From: Sanderia malayensis
Lineage: Eukaryota; Cnidaria; Scyphozoa; Semaeostomeae; Pelagiidae
Reading direction: 5' to 3'
NCBI GenBank assembly: GCA_013076295.1
Contig: RQOL01000447.1
Location: 52,982-116,981, forward strand
DNA: 64,000 nucleotides
Position numbers and translations under genes: made by a program. Shown here one piece after another: positions 36,591-48,623 of the stretch. The notes beneath the pieces are model-generated. The model saw only the letters and a list, made by a program, of their open reading frames with translations, did no database searches and was not told the DNA's origin. Every line of letters starts with the position of its first letter. Within the stretch, counting starts at the first letter, position 1.

Positions 36591-37717
36591 TTAAAAAGCG
36601 GGAAGTCATCAAAAGTGGGAGGTCAAAAAAAGTGGGAGGTCATCAAAAGTGGGAGGGCATCAAAATTGGGAAGTCATAAAAACGTGGGAAGGCATCAAAA
36701 TTAGGAAGTCATCAAAAGTAGGAAGTCATCAAAAATGGGAAGTCAAGAAAACGTGGGAAGTCATCAAAAGCGGGAAGTCAAAAAAATTGGGAAGTCATCA
36801 AAAGTGGGAAGTCAAAAAAAGTGGGAAGTCATCAAAAGTGGGTAGTCATCAAATGTGGGGAGGCATCAAAATTGGGAAGTCATGAAAACGTGGGAAGTCA
36901 AGAAAAAGTGGGAATTCAAGAAAAAGTGGGAAGTCATCAAAAGTGGGAATTTATCAGAAGTGGGAAGTCATCAAAAGTGTGAAATCACCGAAAGTTGGAT
37001 GTCAAGAAAAAGTGAGAAGTCATCAAAAGTGGGAAGTCAAGAAATTATGGAAGTTAAGAAAAAGCGGGAAGTCGTCAAAAGTGGGAAGCCATCAAAATTG
37101 GGAAGTCAAGAAAACGTGGGAAGTCATCAAAAGTGGGAATCCATCATAAGTGGGAAGTCAAAAAAAGTGGGAAGTTATCAAAAGCGGGAAGTCATCAAAA
37201 GTGGGAAGTTATCAAAAGTGGGAAGCCATCAAAACTGGGAAGTCACCGAAAGTAGGAACTCAAGAAAAAGTCGGAAGTCTTCAAAAGTGGGAATTTATCA
37301 AAAGTGGGAAGTTATCAAAAGTAGGAAGTCATAACAAGTGGGAAGTCACCGAAAGTGGGAAGCTAAGAAAAAGTGGGAAATCATCGAAAGTGGGAAGGCA
37401 CGAAAATTGGGAAGTCATGAAAACGTGGGAAGTCAAGAAAAAGTGGAAAGTCAAGAAAAATTGGGAAGTCAAGAAAAAGTGGATAGTCATCAAAAGTGGG
37501 AAGTCATCAAAGTGGGAAGTCACCGAAAGTGGGAGGTGATTAAATAGCGGGAAGTCATCAAAAGTGGGAGGTCAAAAAAAGTGGGAGGTCATCAAAAGTG
37601 GGAGGGCATCAAAATTGGGAAGTCATAAAAACGTGGGAAGGCATCAAAATTAGGAAGTCATCAAAAGTGGGAAGTCATCAAAAATGGGAAGTCAAGAAAA
37701 CGTGGGAAGTTGGTTTA

Positions 37718-37748
37718 AATCACCTCCCACCGAAAGTGGGAGGTGATT
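37718..37748. repeat. Perfect inverted repeat (hairpin 5)
   Basis: The 13-5-13 core is identical. The variant GATTAAATAGCGGG again precedes it by about 170 bp, as for hairpins 2-4. Confidence 0.95.
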
Positions 37749-40700
37749 AAAAAGCGGGAAGTCATCAAAAGTGGGAAGTCAAGAGAAAATCGGAAGTTAA
37801 GAAAAAGTAGGAAGTCATCAAAACCGGCAAGTCACCAAAAATGGGACGTCAAGAAAACGTGGAAAGTCATCAAAAATGGGAAGTCATCAAAAGTGGGAAG
37901 TCAAAAAAGTGGGAGTCAAGAAAACGTGGGAAGTCATCAAAAGTGGGCAGTTATAAAAAGTGGGAAGTCATCAACAGTGGGAAGTTATCAAAAGTGAGAG
38001 GCCATCAAAAGTGAAAAGTCACCGAAAGTGGGAAGTCAAGAAAAATTGGGAGGTCATCAAAAGTGGGAAGGCATAAAAATGGGGAAGTCGTGAAAACGTG
38101 GGAAGTCAAAAAAAGTTGGAAATCAACAAAAAGTGGGATGTCAAGAAAAAGTGGGAAGTCATCAAAAGTGGGAATTTATCAAAAGTGGGAAGCCATCAAA
38201 AGTGGGAATTCGCCGAAAATGGGAGGTGAAGAAAAAATGGGAAGTCATCAAAAGTGGGAAGTCAAGAAAAAATGGTAAGTTAAGAAAAAGTGGGAGGTCA
38301 TCAAATGTGGGAAGTCTTCAAAAGTTGGAAGTCAAAAAAAGTGGGAAGTCGAGAAAACGTGGGAAGTCATCAAAAGTGGGAAGTCACCGAAAGTGGGAAG
38401 TCAAGAAAAAGTGGGAAGTCATGAAAAGTGGGAATTCTCCGAAAGTGGGAAGTCAAGAAAAAGTGGGAAGTGAGCAAAAGTGGGATGGCATACAAATTGG
38501 GAAGTCATGAAAACGTGGGAAGTCAAGAAAAAGTGGTAAGTCAAGAAGAAGTGGGAAGTCAAGAAAAAATGGGAAGGCATCAAAATTAGGAAGTCATGAA
38601 AAGTGGGAAGTCAAGAAAATATGGGAAGTTAAGAAAAAGTGGGAAGCCATCAAAAGTGGGAAGTCACCGAAAGTGAGAAGTCAAGAAAAAGTGGGAAGTC
38701 ATCAAAAGTGGGAATTTATCAAAAGTGGGAAGTCATCAAAAGTGGGAATTCACCGAAAATGGAAAGTGAAGAATAAATGGGAAGTCATGCAAACTGGGAA
38801 TTTCTCAAAAATGGGAAGTCATAAAAAGTGGAAGTCACTGAAAGTGGAGGTCAACAAAAAGTGGGACGGCATCAAAATAGGGAGGTCAAGAAAACGTGGG
38901 AGGTCTTTAAAAATGGGAAGTCAAAAAAAGTGGGAAGTCAACAAAACGTGGGAAGTCATCAAAAGTGGGAAGTTATCAAAAGTGGGAAGCCATCAAAAGT
39001 GGGAAGTCACCGAAAGTGGGAAGTCAAGAAAAAGTTGGAAATCATGAAAACTGGGAATTTATCAAAAATGGGAAGTCATAAAAAGTGGGAAGTCACTGAA
39101 AGTGCAGGTCAAGAAAAAGTGGGACGGCATCAAAATAGGGAAGTCAAGAAAACGTGGGAAGTCATCAAAAGTGGGAAGTCACAAAAAGATGGAAGTTATC
39201 AAAAGCGGGAAGTCATAGAAAGTGGGAACTTATCAAAAGTGGGAAGTCATCAAATGTGGGAAGTCACTGAAAGTGGGAGGTCAAGAAAAAGTGGGAAGTC
39301 ATCAAAAGTGGGAAGTCAAGAATAAATGGGAAGTTAAGAAAAAGTAGGATGTCATCAAAACCGGGAAGTCATTAAAAAGGGGAATTCAAGATAAAATGGT
39401 AAGTTAAGAAAAAGTGGGAGGTCGTCAAATGTGGGAAGTCTTCAAAAATGGGAAGTCAAAAAAAGTGCTTAGTCAAGAAAACGTTGGAAGTCATCAAAAG
39501 TGGGAAGTTATCAAAAGTGGCAAGCCATCAAATATGGGAAGTCACCGAAAGTGGGAAGTGAAGAAAAAGTGGGAAGTCATGAAAAGTGGCAATTTATCAA
39601 AAATGGGAAGCCATCAAAAGTGGGAAGTCACTGAAAGTGGGAGGTCAAGAAAAAGTGGGAAGTCATCAAAAGTGGAAATTTATCAGAAGTGGGAAGTAAT
39701 CAAAAGTGGAAAGTCACCGAAAGTTGGATTTCAAGAAAAAGTGAGAAGTCATCAAAAGTGGGAAGTCAAGAAATTATGGGAAGTTAAGAAAAAGTGGGAA
39801 CTCGTCAAAAGTGGGAAGCCATCAAAATTGGGAAGTCAAGAAAACGTGGGAAGTCATCAAAAGTGGGAATTTATCAAAAGTGGGAAGTCATCAAAAGTGG
39901 GGGGTCATCAAAAGTGGGAAGTCATCAAAAGTGGGAAATCACTGCAAGTGGGAGGTCAAGAAAAAGTGGGAAGTCATCAAAAGTGGGAAGTTATCAAAAG
40001 TGGGAAGCCATCAAAAGTGGCAAGTCACCGAAAGTGGGAAGTCAAGAAAAAGTGAGAAGTCATGAAAAGTGGGAATTCTCCGAAAGTGGGAAGTCAAGAA
40101 AAAGTGGGAAGTGAGCAAAAGTGGGATGGCATACAAATTGGGAAGTCATGAAAACGTGGGAAGTCAAGAAAAAGTGGTAAGTCAAGAAGAAGTGGGAAGT
40201 CAAGAAAAAATGGGAAGGCATCAAAATTAGGAAGTCATGGAAAGTGGGAAGTCAAGAAAATATGGGAAGTTAAGAAAAAGTGGGAAGCCATCAAAAGAGG
40301 GAAGTCACCGAAAGTGAGAAGTCAAGAAAAAGTGGGAAGTCATCAAAAGTGGGAATTTATCAAAAGTGGGAAGTCTTCAAAAGTGGGAATTCACCGAAAA
40401 TGGAAGGTGAAGAAAAAATGGGAAGTCATGAAAACTGGGAATTTATCAAAAATGGGAAGTCATAAAAAGTGGAAGTCACTGAAAGTGGAGGTCAACAAAA
40501 AGTGGGACAGCATCAAAATAGGGAGGTCAAGAAAACGTGGGAAGTCTTCAAAAATGGGAAGTCAAAAAAAGTGGGAAGTCAAAAAAAACGTGGGAAGTCA
40601 TCAAAAGTGGGAAGTTACCAAAAGTGGGAAGCCATCAAAAGTGGGAAGTCACCGAAAGTGGGAAGTCAAGAAAAAGTTGGAAGTCATGAAAACTGGGAAT

Positions 40701-43161
40701 TTATCAAAAATGGGAAGTCATAAAACGTGGGAAGTCACTGAAAGTGCAGGTCAAGAAAAAGTGGGACGGCATCAAAATAGGGAAGTCAAGAAAACGTGGG
40801 AAGTCATCAAAAGTGGGAAGTCAAAAAAAGATGGAAGTTATCAAAAGCGGGAAGTCATAGAAAGTGGGAACTTATCAAAAGTGGGAAGTCATCAAATGTG
40901 GGAAGTCACTGAAAGTGGGAGGTCAAGAAAAAGTGGGAAGTCATCAAAAGTGGGAAGTCAAGAAAAAATGGGAAGTTAAGAAAAAGTAGGATGTCATCAA
41001 AACCGGGAAGTCATTAAAAATGGGAAGTCAAGATAAAATGGTAAGTGAGCAAAAGTGGGATGGCATACAAATTGGGAAGTCATGAAAACGTGGGAAGTCA
41101 AGAAAAAGTGAGGAGTCAAGAAGAAGTGGGAAGTCAAGAAAAAATGGTAAGGCATCAAAATTAGGAAGTCATGGAAAGTGGGAAGTCAAGAAAATATGGG
41201 AAGCTCAGAAAAAAAGGGAAGCCATCAAAAGTGGGAAGTCACCGAAAGTGAGAAGTCAAGAAAACGTGGGAAGTCATCAAAAGTGGGAATTTATCAAAAG
41301 TGGGAAGTCATCAAAAGTGGGAATTCACCGAAAATGGAAGGTGAAGAAAAAATGGGAAGTCATGAAAACTGGGAATTTCTCAAAAATGGGAAGTCATAAA
41401 AAGTGGAAGTCACTGAAAGTGGAGGTCAACAAAAAGTGGGACGGCATCAAAATAGGGAGGTCAAGAAAACGTGGGAAGTCTTTAAAAATGGGAAGTCAAA
41501 AAAAGTGGGAAGTCAAAAAAACGTGGGAAGTCATCAAAAGTGGGAAGTTATCAAAAGTGGGAAGCCATCAAAAGTGGGAAGTCACCGAAAGTGGGAAGTC
41601 AAGAAAAAGTTGGAAATCATGAAAACTGGGAATTTATCAAAAATGGGAAGTCATAAAAAGTGGGAAGTCACTGAAAGTGCAGGTCAAGAAAAAGTGGGAC
41701 GGCATCAAAATAGGGAAGTCAAGAAAACGTGGGAAGTCATCAAAAGTGGGAAGTCAAAAAAAGATGGAAGTTATCAAAAGCGGGAAGTCATAGAAAGTGG
41801 GAACTTATCAAAAGTGGGAAGTCATCAAATGTGGGAAGTCACTGAAAGTGGGAGGTCAAGAAAAAGTGGGAAGTCATCAAAAGTGGGAAGTTATCAAAAG
41901 TGCGAAGCCATCAAAAGTGGCAAGTCACCGAAAGTGGGAAGTCAAGAAAAAGTGAGAAGTCATGAAAAGTGGGAATTCTCCGAAAATGGGAAGTCATCAA
42001 AAGTGGGTAGTCATCAAATGTGGGGGGGCATCAAAATTGGGAAGTCATGAAAACGTGGGAAGTCAAGAAAAAGTGGGAATTCAAGAAAAAGTGGGAAGTC
42101 AAGAATAAGTGGGAAGTCAAGAAAAAGGGGAAGTCATCAAAAGTGGGAATATATCAGAAGTGGGAAGTCATCAAAAGGGGGAAGTCACCGAAAGTTGTAT
42201 GTCAAGAAAAAGTGAGAAGTCATGAAAAGTGGGAAGTCAAGAAATTATGGGAAGTTAAGAAAAAGTGGGAAGTCGTCAAAAGTGGGAAGCCATCAAAATT
42301 GGGAAGTCAAGAAAACGTGGGAACTCATCAAAAGTGGGAAGTCATCAAAAGTGGAAGTTCAAAAAAAGATGGAAGTTATCAAAAGCGGGAAGTCATAGAA
42401 AGTGGGAAGTTATCAAAAGTGGGAAGCCATCAAAAGTGGGAAGTCACCGAAAGTAGGAAGTCAAGAAAAAGTGGGAAGTCATCAAAAGTGGGAATTTATC
42501 AAAAGTGGGAAGTCATCAAAAGTGGGAAGTCATCAAAAGTGGGAAGTCACTGAAAGTGGGAGGTCAAGAAAAAGTGGGAAGTCATCAAAAGTGGGAAGTC
42601 AAGAAAAAATGGGAAGTTAAGAAAAAGTAGGATGTCATCAAAACCGGGAAGTCATCAAAAATGGGAAGTCAAGAAAACGTGGGAAGTCATCAAAAATGGG
42701 AAGTCATCAAAAGTGGTAAGTCAAAAAAGTGGGAAGTCATCAAAAGTGGGAAGGCATAAAAATTGGGAGGTCATGAAAACGTGGGAAGTCAAGAAAAAGT
42801 TGGAAGTCAAGAAAAAGTGGGAAGTCAGGAAAAATTGGGAAGTCATCAAAAGTGGGAATTTATCAAAAGTGGGAAGTCATCAAAAGTGGGAATTCACCGA
42901 AAATGGGAGGTGAAGAAAAAATGGGAAGTCATCAAAACTGGGAAGTCAAGAAAGAATGGTAAGTTAAGAAAAAGTGGGAGGTCGTCATATGTGGGAAGTC
43001 TTCAAAAATGGGAAGTCAAAAAAAGTGGGAGGTCATCAAAAGTGGGAGGGCATCAAAATTGGGAAGTCATAAAAACGTGGGAAGGCATCAAAATTAGGAA
43101 GTCATCAAAAGTGGGAAGTCATCAAAAATGGGAAGTCAAGAAAACGTGGGAAGTTGGTTTA
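37718..43161 (+). repeat. Superunit 5 (5,444 bp, hairpin to hairpin)
   Basis: Its first 3.3 kb matches superunit 4 (markers at +752, +1749, +2393 and +3327 bp from the hairpin against +781, +1771, +2330 and +3263). It then switches near 42.0 kb to the block starting GGGTAGTCATCAAATG and reaches its closing hairpin through a shortened route that lacks the AAGTGGATAGTC module found before hairpins 1-5. The spacing resembles that of the next unit, but the internal order differs, so the similar length is probably coincidental. Confidence 0.8.
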
Positions 43162-46100
43162 AATCACCTCCCACCGAAAGTGGGAGGTGATTAAAAAGCG
43201 GGAAGTCATCAAAAGTGGGAAGTCAAGAAAACGTGGGAAGTCATCAAAAATGGGAAGTCATCAAAAGTGGTAAGTCAAAAAAGTGGGAAGTCATCAAAAG
43301 TGGGAAGGCATAAAAATTGGGAGGTCATGAAAACGTGGGAAGTCAAGAAAAAGTTGGAAGTCAAGAAAAAGTGGGAAGTCATCAAAAGTGGGAAGTTATC
43401 AAAAGTGGGAAGCCATCAAAAGTGGCAAGTCACCGAAAGTGGGAAGTCAAGAAAAAGTGAGAAGTCATGAAAAGTGGGAATTCTCCGAAAGTGGGAGGGC
43501 ATCAAAATTGGGAAGTCATAAAAACGTGGGAAGGCATCAAAATTAGGAAGTCATCAAAAGTGGGAAATCATCAAAAATGGGAAGTCAAGAAAACGTGGGA
43601 AGTCATCAAAAACGGGAAGTCAAAAAAATTGTGAAGTCATCAAAAGTGGGAATTTATCAGAAGTGGGAAGTCATCAAAAGTGTGAAATCACCGAAAGTTG
43701 GATGTCAAGAAAAAGTGAGAAGTCATCAAAAGTGGGAAGTCAAGAAATTATGGGAAGTTAAGAAAAAGCGGGAAGTCGTCAAACGTGGGAAGCCATCAAA
43801 ATTGGGAAGTCAAGAAAACGTGGGAAGTCATCAAAAGTGGCAAGCCATCATAAGTGGGAAGTCAAAAAAGTGGGAAGTTATCAAAAGCGGGAAGTCATCA
43901 AAAGTGGGAAGTTATCAAAAGTGGGAAGCCATCAAAACTGGGAAGTCACCGAAAATAGGAACTCAAGAAAAAGTCGGAAGTCTTCAAAAGTGGGAATTTA
44001 TCAAAAGTGGGAAGTTATCAAAAGTGGGAAGTCATAACAAGTGGGAAGTCACCGAAAGTGGGAAGCCAAGAAAAAGTGGGAAGTCATCGAAAGTGGGAAG
44101 GCACGAAAATTGGGAAGTCATGAAAACGTGGGAAGTCAAGAAAAAGTGGAAAGTCAAGAAAAAAGTGGGAAGTCAAGAAAAAGTGGATAGTCATCAAAAG
44201 TGGGAAGTCATCAAAGTGGGAAGTCACCGAAAGTGGGAGGTGATTAAAAAAGCGGGAAGTCATCAAAAGTGGGAGGTCAAAAAAAGTGGGAGGTCATCAA
44301 AAGTGGGAATTCACCGAAAATGGAAGGTGAAGAAAAAATGGGAAGTCATGAAAACTGGGAATTTCTCAAAAATGGGAAGTCATAAAAAGTGGGAAGTTAT
44401 CAAAAGTGGGAAGCCATCAAAAGTGGGAAGTCACCGAAAGTGGGAAGTCAAGAAAAAGTTGGAAATCATGGGAACTGGGAATTTATCAAAAATGGGAAGT
44501 CATAAAAAGTGGGAAGTCACTGAAAGTGCAGGTCAAGAAAAGTGGGACGGCATCAAAATAGGGAAGTCAAGAAAACGTGGGAAGTCATCAAAAGTGGGAA
44601 GTCAAAAAAAGATGGAAGTTATCAAAAGCGGGAAGTCAAGAAAAAATGGGAAGTTAAGAAAAAGTAGGATGTCATCAAAACCGGGAAGTCATTAAAAATG
44701 GGAAGTCAAGATAAAATGGTAAGTTAAGAAAAAGTGGGAGGTCGTCAAATGTGGGAAGTCTTCAAAAATGGGAAGTCAAAAAAAGTGCTTAGTCAAGAAA
44801 ACGTGGGAAGTCATCAAAAGGGGAAGTTATCAAAAGTGGCAAGCCATCAAATATGGGAAGTCACCGAAAGTGGAAGTGAAGAAAAAGTGGGAAGTCATGA
44901 AAAGTGGCAATTTATCAAAAATGGGAAGCCATCAAAAGTGGGAAGTCACTGAAAGTGGGAGGTCAAGAAAAAGTGGGAAGTCATCAAAAGTGGAAATTTA
45001 TCAGAAGTGGGAAGTCATCAAAAGTGGAAAGTCACCGAAAGTTGGATTTCAAGAAAAAGTGAGAAGTCATCAAAAGTGGGAATTCTCCTAAAGTGGGAAG
45101 TCATCAAAAGTGGGTAGTCATCAAATGTGGGGAGGCATCAAAATTGGGAAGTCATGAAAACGTGGGAAGTCAAGAAAAAGTGGGAATTCAAGAAAAGTGG
45201 GAAGTCAAGAATAAGTGGGAAGTCAAGAAAAGGGGAAGTCATCAAAAGTGGGAATATATCAGAAGTGGGAAGTCATCAAAAGGGGGAAGTCACCGAAAGT
45301 TGGATGTCAAGAAAAAGTGAGAAGTCATGAAAAGTGGGAAGTCAAGAAATTATGGCAAGTTAAGAAAAAGTGGGAAGTCGTCAAAAGTGGGAAGCCATCA
45401 AAATTGGGAAGTCAAGAAAACGTGGGAACTCATCAAAAGTGGGAAGTCATCAAAAGTGGCAGGTCAAAAAAAGATGGAAGCTATCAAAAGCGGGAAGTCA
45501 TAGAAAGTGGGAAGTTATCAAAAGTGGGAAGCCATCAAAAGTGGGAAGTCAACGAAAGTAGGAAGTCAAGAAAAAGTGGGAAGTCATCAAAAGTGGGAAT
45601 TTATCAAAAGTGGGAAGTCATCAAAAGTGGGAAGTCACTGAAAGTGGGAGGTCAAGAAAAAGTGGGAAGTCATCAAAAGTGGAAGTCAAGAAAAAATGGG
45701 AAGTTAAGAAAAAAGTAGGATGTCATCAAAACCGGGGAAGTCATCAAAAATGGGAAGTCAAGAAAACGTGGGAAGTCATCAAAAATGGGAAGTCATCCAA
45801 AGTGGGAAGTCACCGAAAGTGGAGGTGATTAAAAAGCGGGAAGTCATCAAAAGTGGGAGGTCAAAAAAAGTTGGAGGTCATCAAAAGTGGGAGGGCATCA
45901 AATTGGGAAGTCATAAAAAACTGGGAAGGCATCAAAATTAGGAAGTCATCAAAAGTGGGAAGTCATCAAAAATGGGAAGTCAAGAAAACGTGGGAAGTCA
46001 TCAAAAACGGGAAGTCAAAAAAATTGGGAAGTCATCAAAAGTGGGAATTTATCAGAAGTGGGAAGTCATCAAAAGTGTGAAATCACCGAAAGTTGGATGT

Positions 46101-47608
46101 CAAGAAAAAGTGAGAAGTCATCAAAAGTGGGAAGTCAAGAAATTATGGGAAGTTAAGAAAAAGCGGAAGTCGTCAAAAGTGGGAAGCCATCAAAAATTGG
46201 GAAGTCAAGAAAACTTGGGAAGTCATCAAAAGTGGGAAAGCCATCATAAGTGGGAAGTCAAAAAAAGTGGGGAAGTTATCAAAAGCAGGAAGTCATCAAA
46301 AGTGGGAAGTTATCAAAAGTGGGAAGCCATCAAAACTGGGAAGTCACCGAAAGTAGGAACTCAAGAAAAAGTCGGAAGTCTTCAAAAGTGGGAATTTATC
46401 CAAAAGTGGGAAGTTATCAATAAGTGGGAAGTCATAAAAGTGGGAAGTCACCGAAAGTGGGAAGCCAAGAAAAAGTGGGAAGTCATCGAAAGTGGGAAGG
46501 CACGAAAATTGGGAAGTCATGAAAACGTGGGAAGTCAAGAAAAAGTGGAAAGTCAAGAAGAAGTGGGAAGTCAAGAAAAAGTGGATAGTCATCAAAAGTG
46601 GGAAGTCATCAAAGTGGGAAGTCACCGAAAGTGGGAGGTGATTAAAAAGCGGGAGGTCATCAAAAAGTGGGAGGACAAAAAAAGTGGGAGGTCATCAAAA
46701 GCGGAATTCACCGGAAAATGAAGGTGAAGAAAAAATGGGAAGTCATGAAAACTGGGAATTTCTCAAAAATGGGAAGTCATAAAAAGGGAAGTCACTGAAA
46801 GTGGAGGTCAACAAAAAGTGGGACGGCATCAAAATAGGGAGGTGAAGAAAACGTGGGAAGTCTTTAAAAATGGGAAGTCAAAAAAAGTGGGAAGTCAAAA
46901 AACGTGGGAAGTCATCAAAAGTGGAAGTTATCAAAAGTGGGAAGCCATCAAAAGTGGGAAGTCACCGAAAGTGGGAAGTCAAGAAAAAGTTGGAAATCAT
47001 GAAAACTGGGAATTTATCAAAAATGGAAGTTCATAAAAAGTGGGGAAGTCACTGAAAGTGCAGGTCAAGAAAAAGTGGGAAGTCATCAAAAGTGGGAAGT
47101 CAAGAAATTATGGGAAGTTAAGAAAAAGTGGGAACTCGTCAAAAGTGGGAAGCCATCAAAATTGGGAAGTCAAGAAAACGTGGGAAGTCATCAAAAGTGG
47201 GAATTTATCAAAAGTGGGAAGTCATCAAAAATGGGAGGTCATCAAAAGTGGGAAGTCATCAAAAGTGGGAAGTCACTGCAAGTGGGAGGTCAAGAAAAAG
47301 TGGGAAGTCATCAAAAGTGGGAAGTTATCAAAAGTGGGAAGCCATCAAAAGTCGGCAAGTCACCGAAAGTGGGAAGTCAAGAAAAAGTGAGAAGTCATGA
47401 AAAGTGGGAATTCTCCGAAAGTGGGAAGTCATCAAAAATGGGAAGTTCATAAAAAGTGGGAAGTCACTGAAAGTGCAGGTCAAGAAAAAGTGGGACGGGA
47501 TCAAAATAGGAAGTCAAGAAAACGTGGGAAGTCATCAAAAGTGGGAAGTCAAAAAAAGATGGAAGTTATCAAAAGCGGGAAGTCATAGAAAGTGGGAACT
47601 TATCAAAA
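42036..47608 (+). repeat. ~5.57-kb tandem duplication, first copy
   Basis: The block starts around AAAATTGGGAAGTCATGAAA (42036) and recurs from 47609 at an offset of about 5,573 bp. The rare variant AAAGTTGTATGTCAAG (42191 and 47762, offset 5,571) supports the match at its left end. The offset falls to 5,462 bp at the hairpin because about 108 bp is missing from the second copy near 48.4 kb. Confidence 0.8.
43162..43192. repeat. Perfect inverted repeat (hairpin 6)
   Basis: The 13-5-13 core is identical. Its upstream side is a different module join (GTCGTCATATGTGGG, then GGGAGGTCATC) from hairpins 1-5, and the downstream side also differs, so only a core of some hundred bp travelled with it. 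Confidence 0.95.
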
Positions 47609-48623
47609 TTGGGAAGTCATGAAAACGTGGGAAGTCAAGAAAAAGTGGGAATTCAAGAAAAAGTGGGAAGTCAAGAATAAGTGGAAGTCAAGAAAAAGGG
47701 GAAGTCATCAAAAGTGGGAATATATCAGAAGTGGGAAGTCATCAAAAGGGGGAAGTCACCGAAAGTTGTATGTCAAGAAAAAAGTGAGAAGTCATGAAAG
47801 TGGAAGTCAAGAAATTATGGGAAGTTAAGAAAAAGTGGGAAGTCGTCAAAAGTGGGAAGCCATCAAAAGTGGGAAGTCAAGAAAACGTGGGAACTCATCA
47901 AAAATGGGAAGTCATCAAAAGTGGAAGTTCAAAAAAAGATGGAAGTTATCAAAAGCGGGAAGTCATAGAAAGTGGGAAGTTATCAAAAGTGGGAAGCCAT
48001 CAAAAGTGGGAAGTCACCGAAAGTAGGAAGTCAAGAAAAAGTGGGAAGTCATCAAAAGTGGGAATTTATCAAAAGTGGGAAGTCATCAAAAGTGGGAAGT
48101 CATCAAAAGTGGGAAGTCACTGAAAGTGGAGGTCAAAAAAAGTGGGAAGTCATCAAAAGTGGGAAGTCAAGAAAAAATGGGAAGTTAAGAAAAAGTAGAT
48201 GTCATCAAAACCGGGAAGTCATCAAAAATGGGAAGTCAAGAAAACGTGGGAAGTCATCAAAAATGGGAAGTCATCAAAAGTGGTAAGTCAAAAAAGTGGG
48301 AAGTCATCAAAAGTGGGAAGGCATAAAAATTGGGAGGTCATGAAAACGTGGGAAGTCAAGAAAAAGTTGGAAGTCAAGAAAAAGTGGGAAGTCAGGAAAA
48401 ATTGGGAAGTCAAGAAAGAATGGTAAGTTAAGAAAAAGTGGGAGGTCGTCATATGTGGGAAGTCTTCAAAAATGGGAAGTCAAAAAAAGTGGGAGGTCAT
48501 CAAAAGTGGGAGGGCATCAAATTGGAAGTCATAAAAACGTGGGAAGGCATCAAAATTAGGAAGTCATCAAAAGTGGGAAGTCATCAAAAATGGGAAGTCA
48601 AGAAAACGTGGGAAGTTGGTTTA
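43162..48623 (+). repeat. Superunit 6 (5,462 bp, hairpin to hairpin)
   Basis: It starts after its hairpin with GGGAAGTCAAGAAAACGTGG rather than the GTCAAGAGAAAAT seen in units 2-5. It is nearly collinear with 48624 onward at an offset of 5,462 bp. Private variants shared by the two are CAAACGTGGGAAGCC (43781 and 49243) and GAAAATAGGAACTC (near 43955 and 49425). About 97 bp present near 50.1 kb is absent from the equivalent place near 44.63 kb. Confidence 0.85.

Larger units (their letters stand above)
29367..37717 (+). repeat. Superunit 4 (8,351 bp, hairpin to hairpin)
   Basis: It aligns with superunit 3 from the hairpin to about 32.6 kb (markers 31697 and 32630 against 22730 and 23662, offset about 8,967 bp), then continues with what follows 25.66 kb in superunit 3. 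A junction near 33.54 kb repeats a short module. The last 0.88 kb matches the ends of the other long units. The stretch 36060-36590 is rich in short monomers. Confidence 0.85.

Noticed and set aside
43577..44695. A 372-codon open frame and many of 60-240 codons on the + strand as protein genes
   Set aside because: They are read-through of a stop-free 17-bp unit in rotating frames. The same peptide motif appears in all three overlapping forward frames at once, starts and stops come from single variant monomers, and frames are not kept between superunit copies.
37718..48623. Superunits 5 and 6 as copies of each other because their lengths are 5,444 and 5,462 bp
   Set aside because: The modules following their opening hairpins differ, and their marker orders are not collinear over most of the length. 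Superunit 6 is instead copied by the region after 48624.
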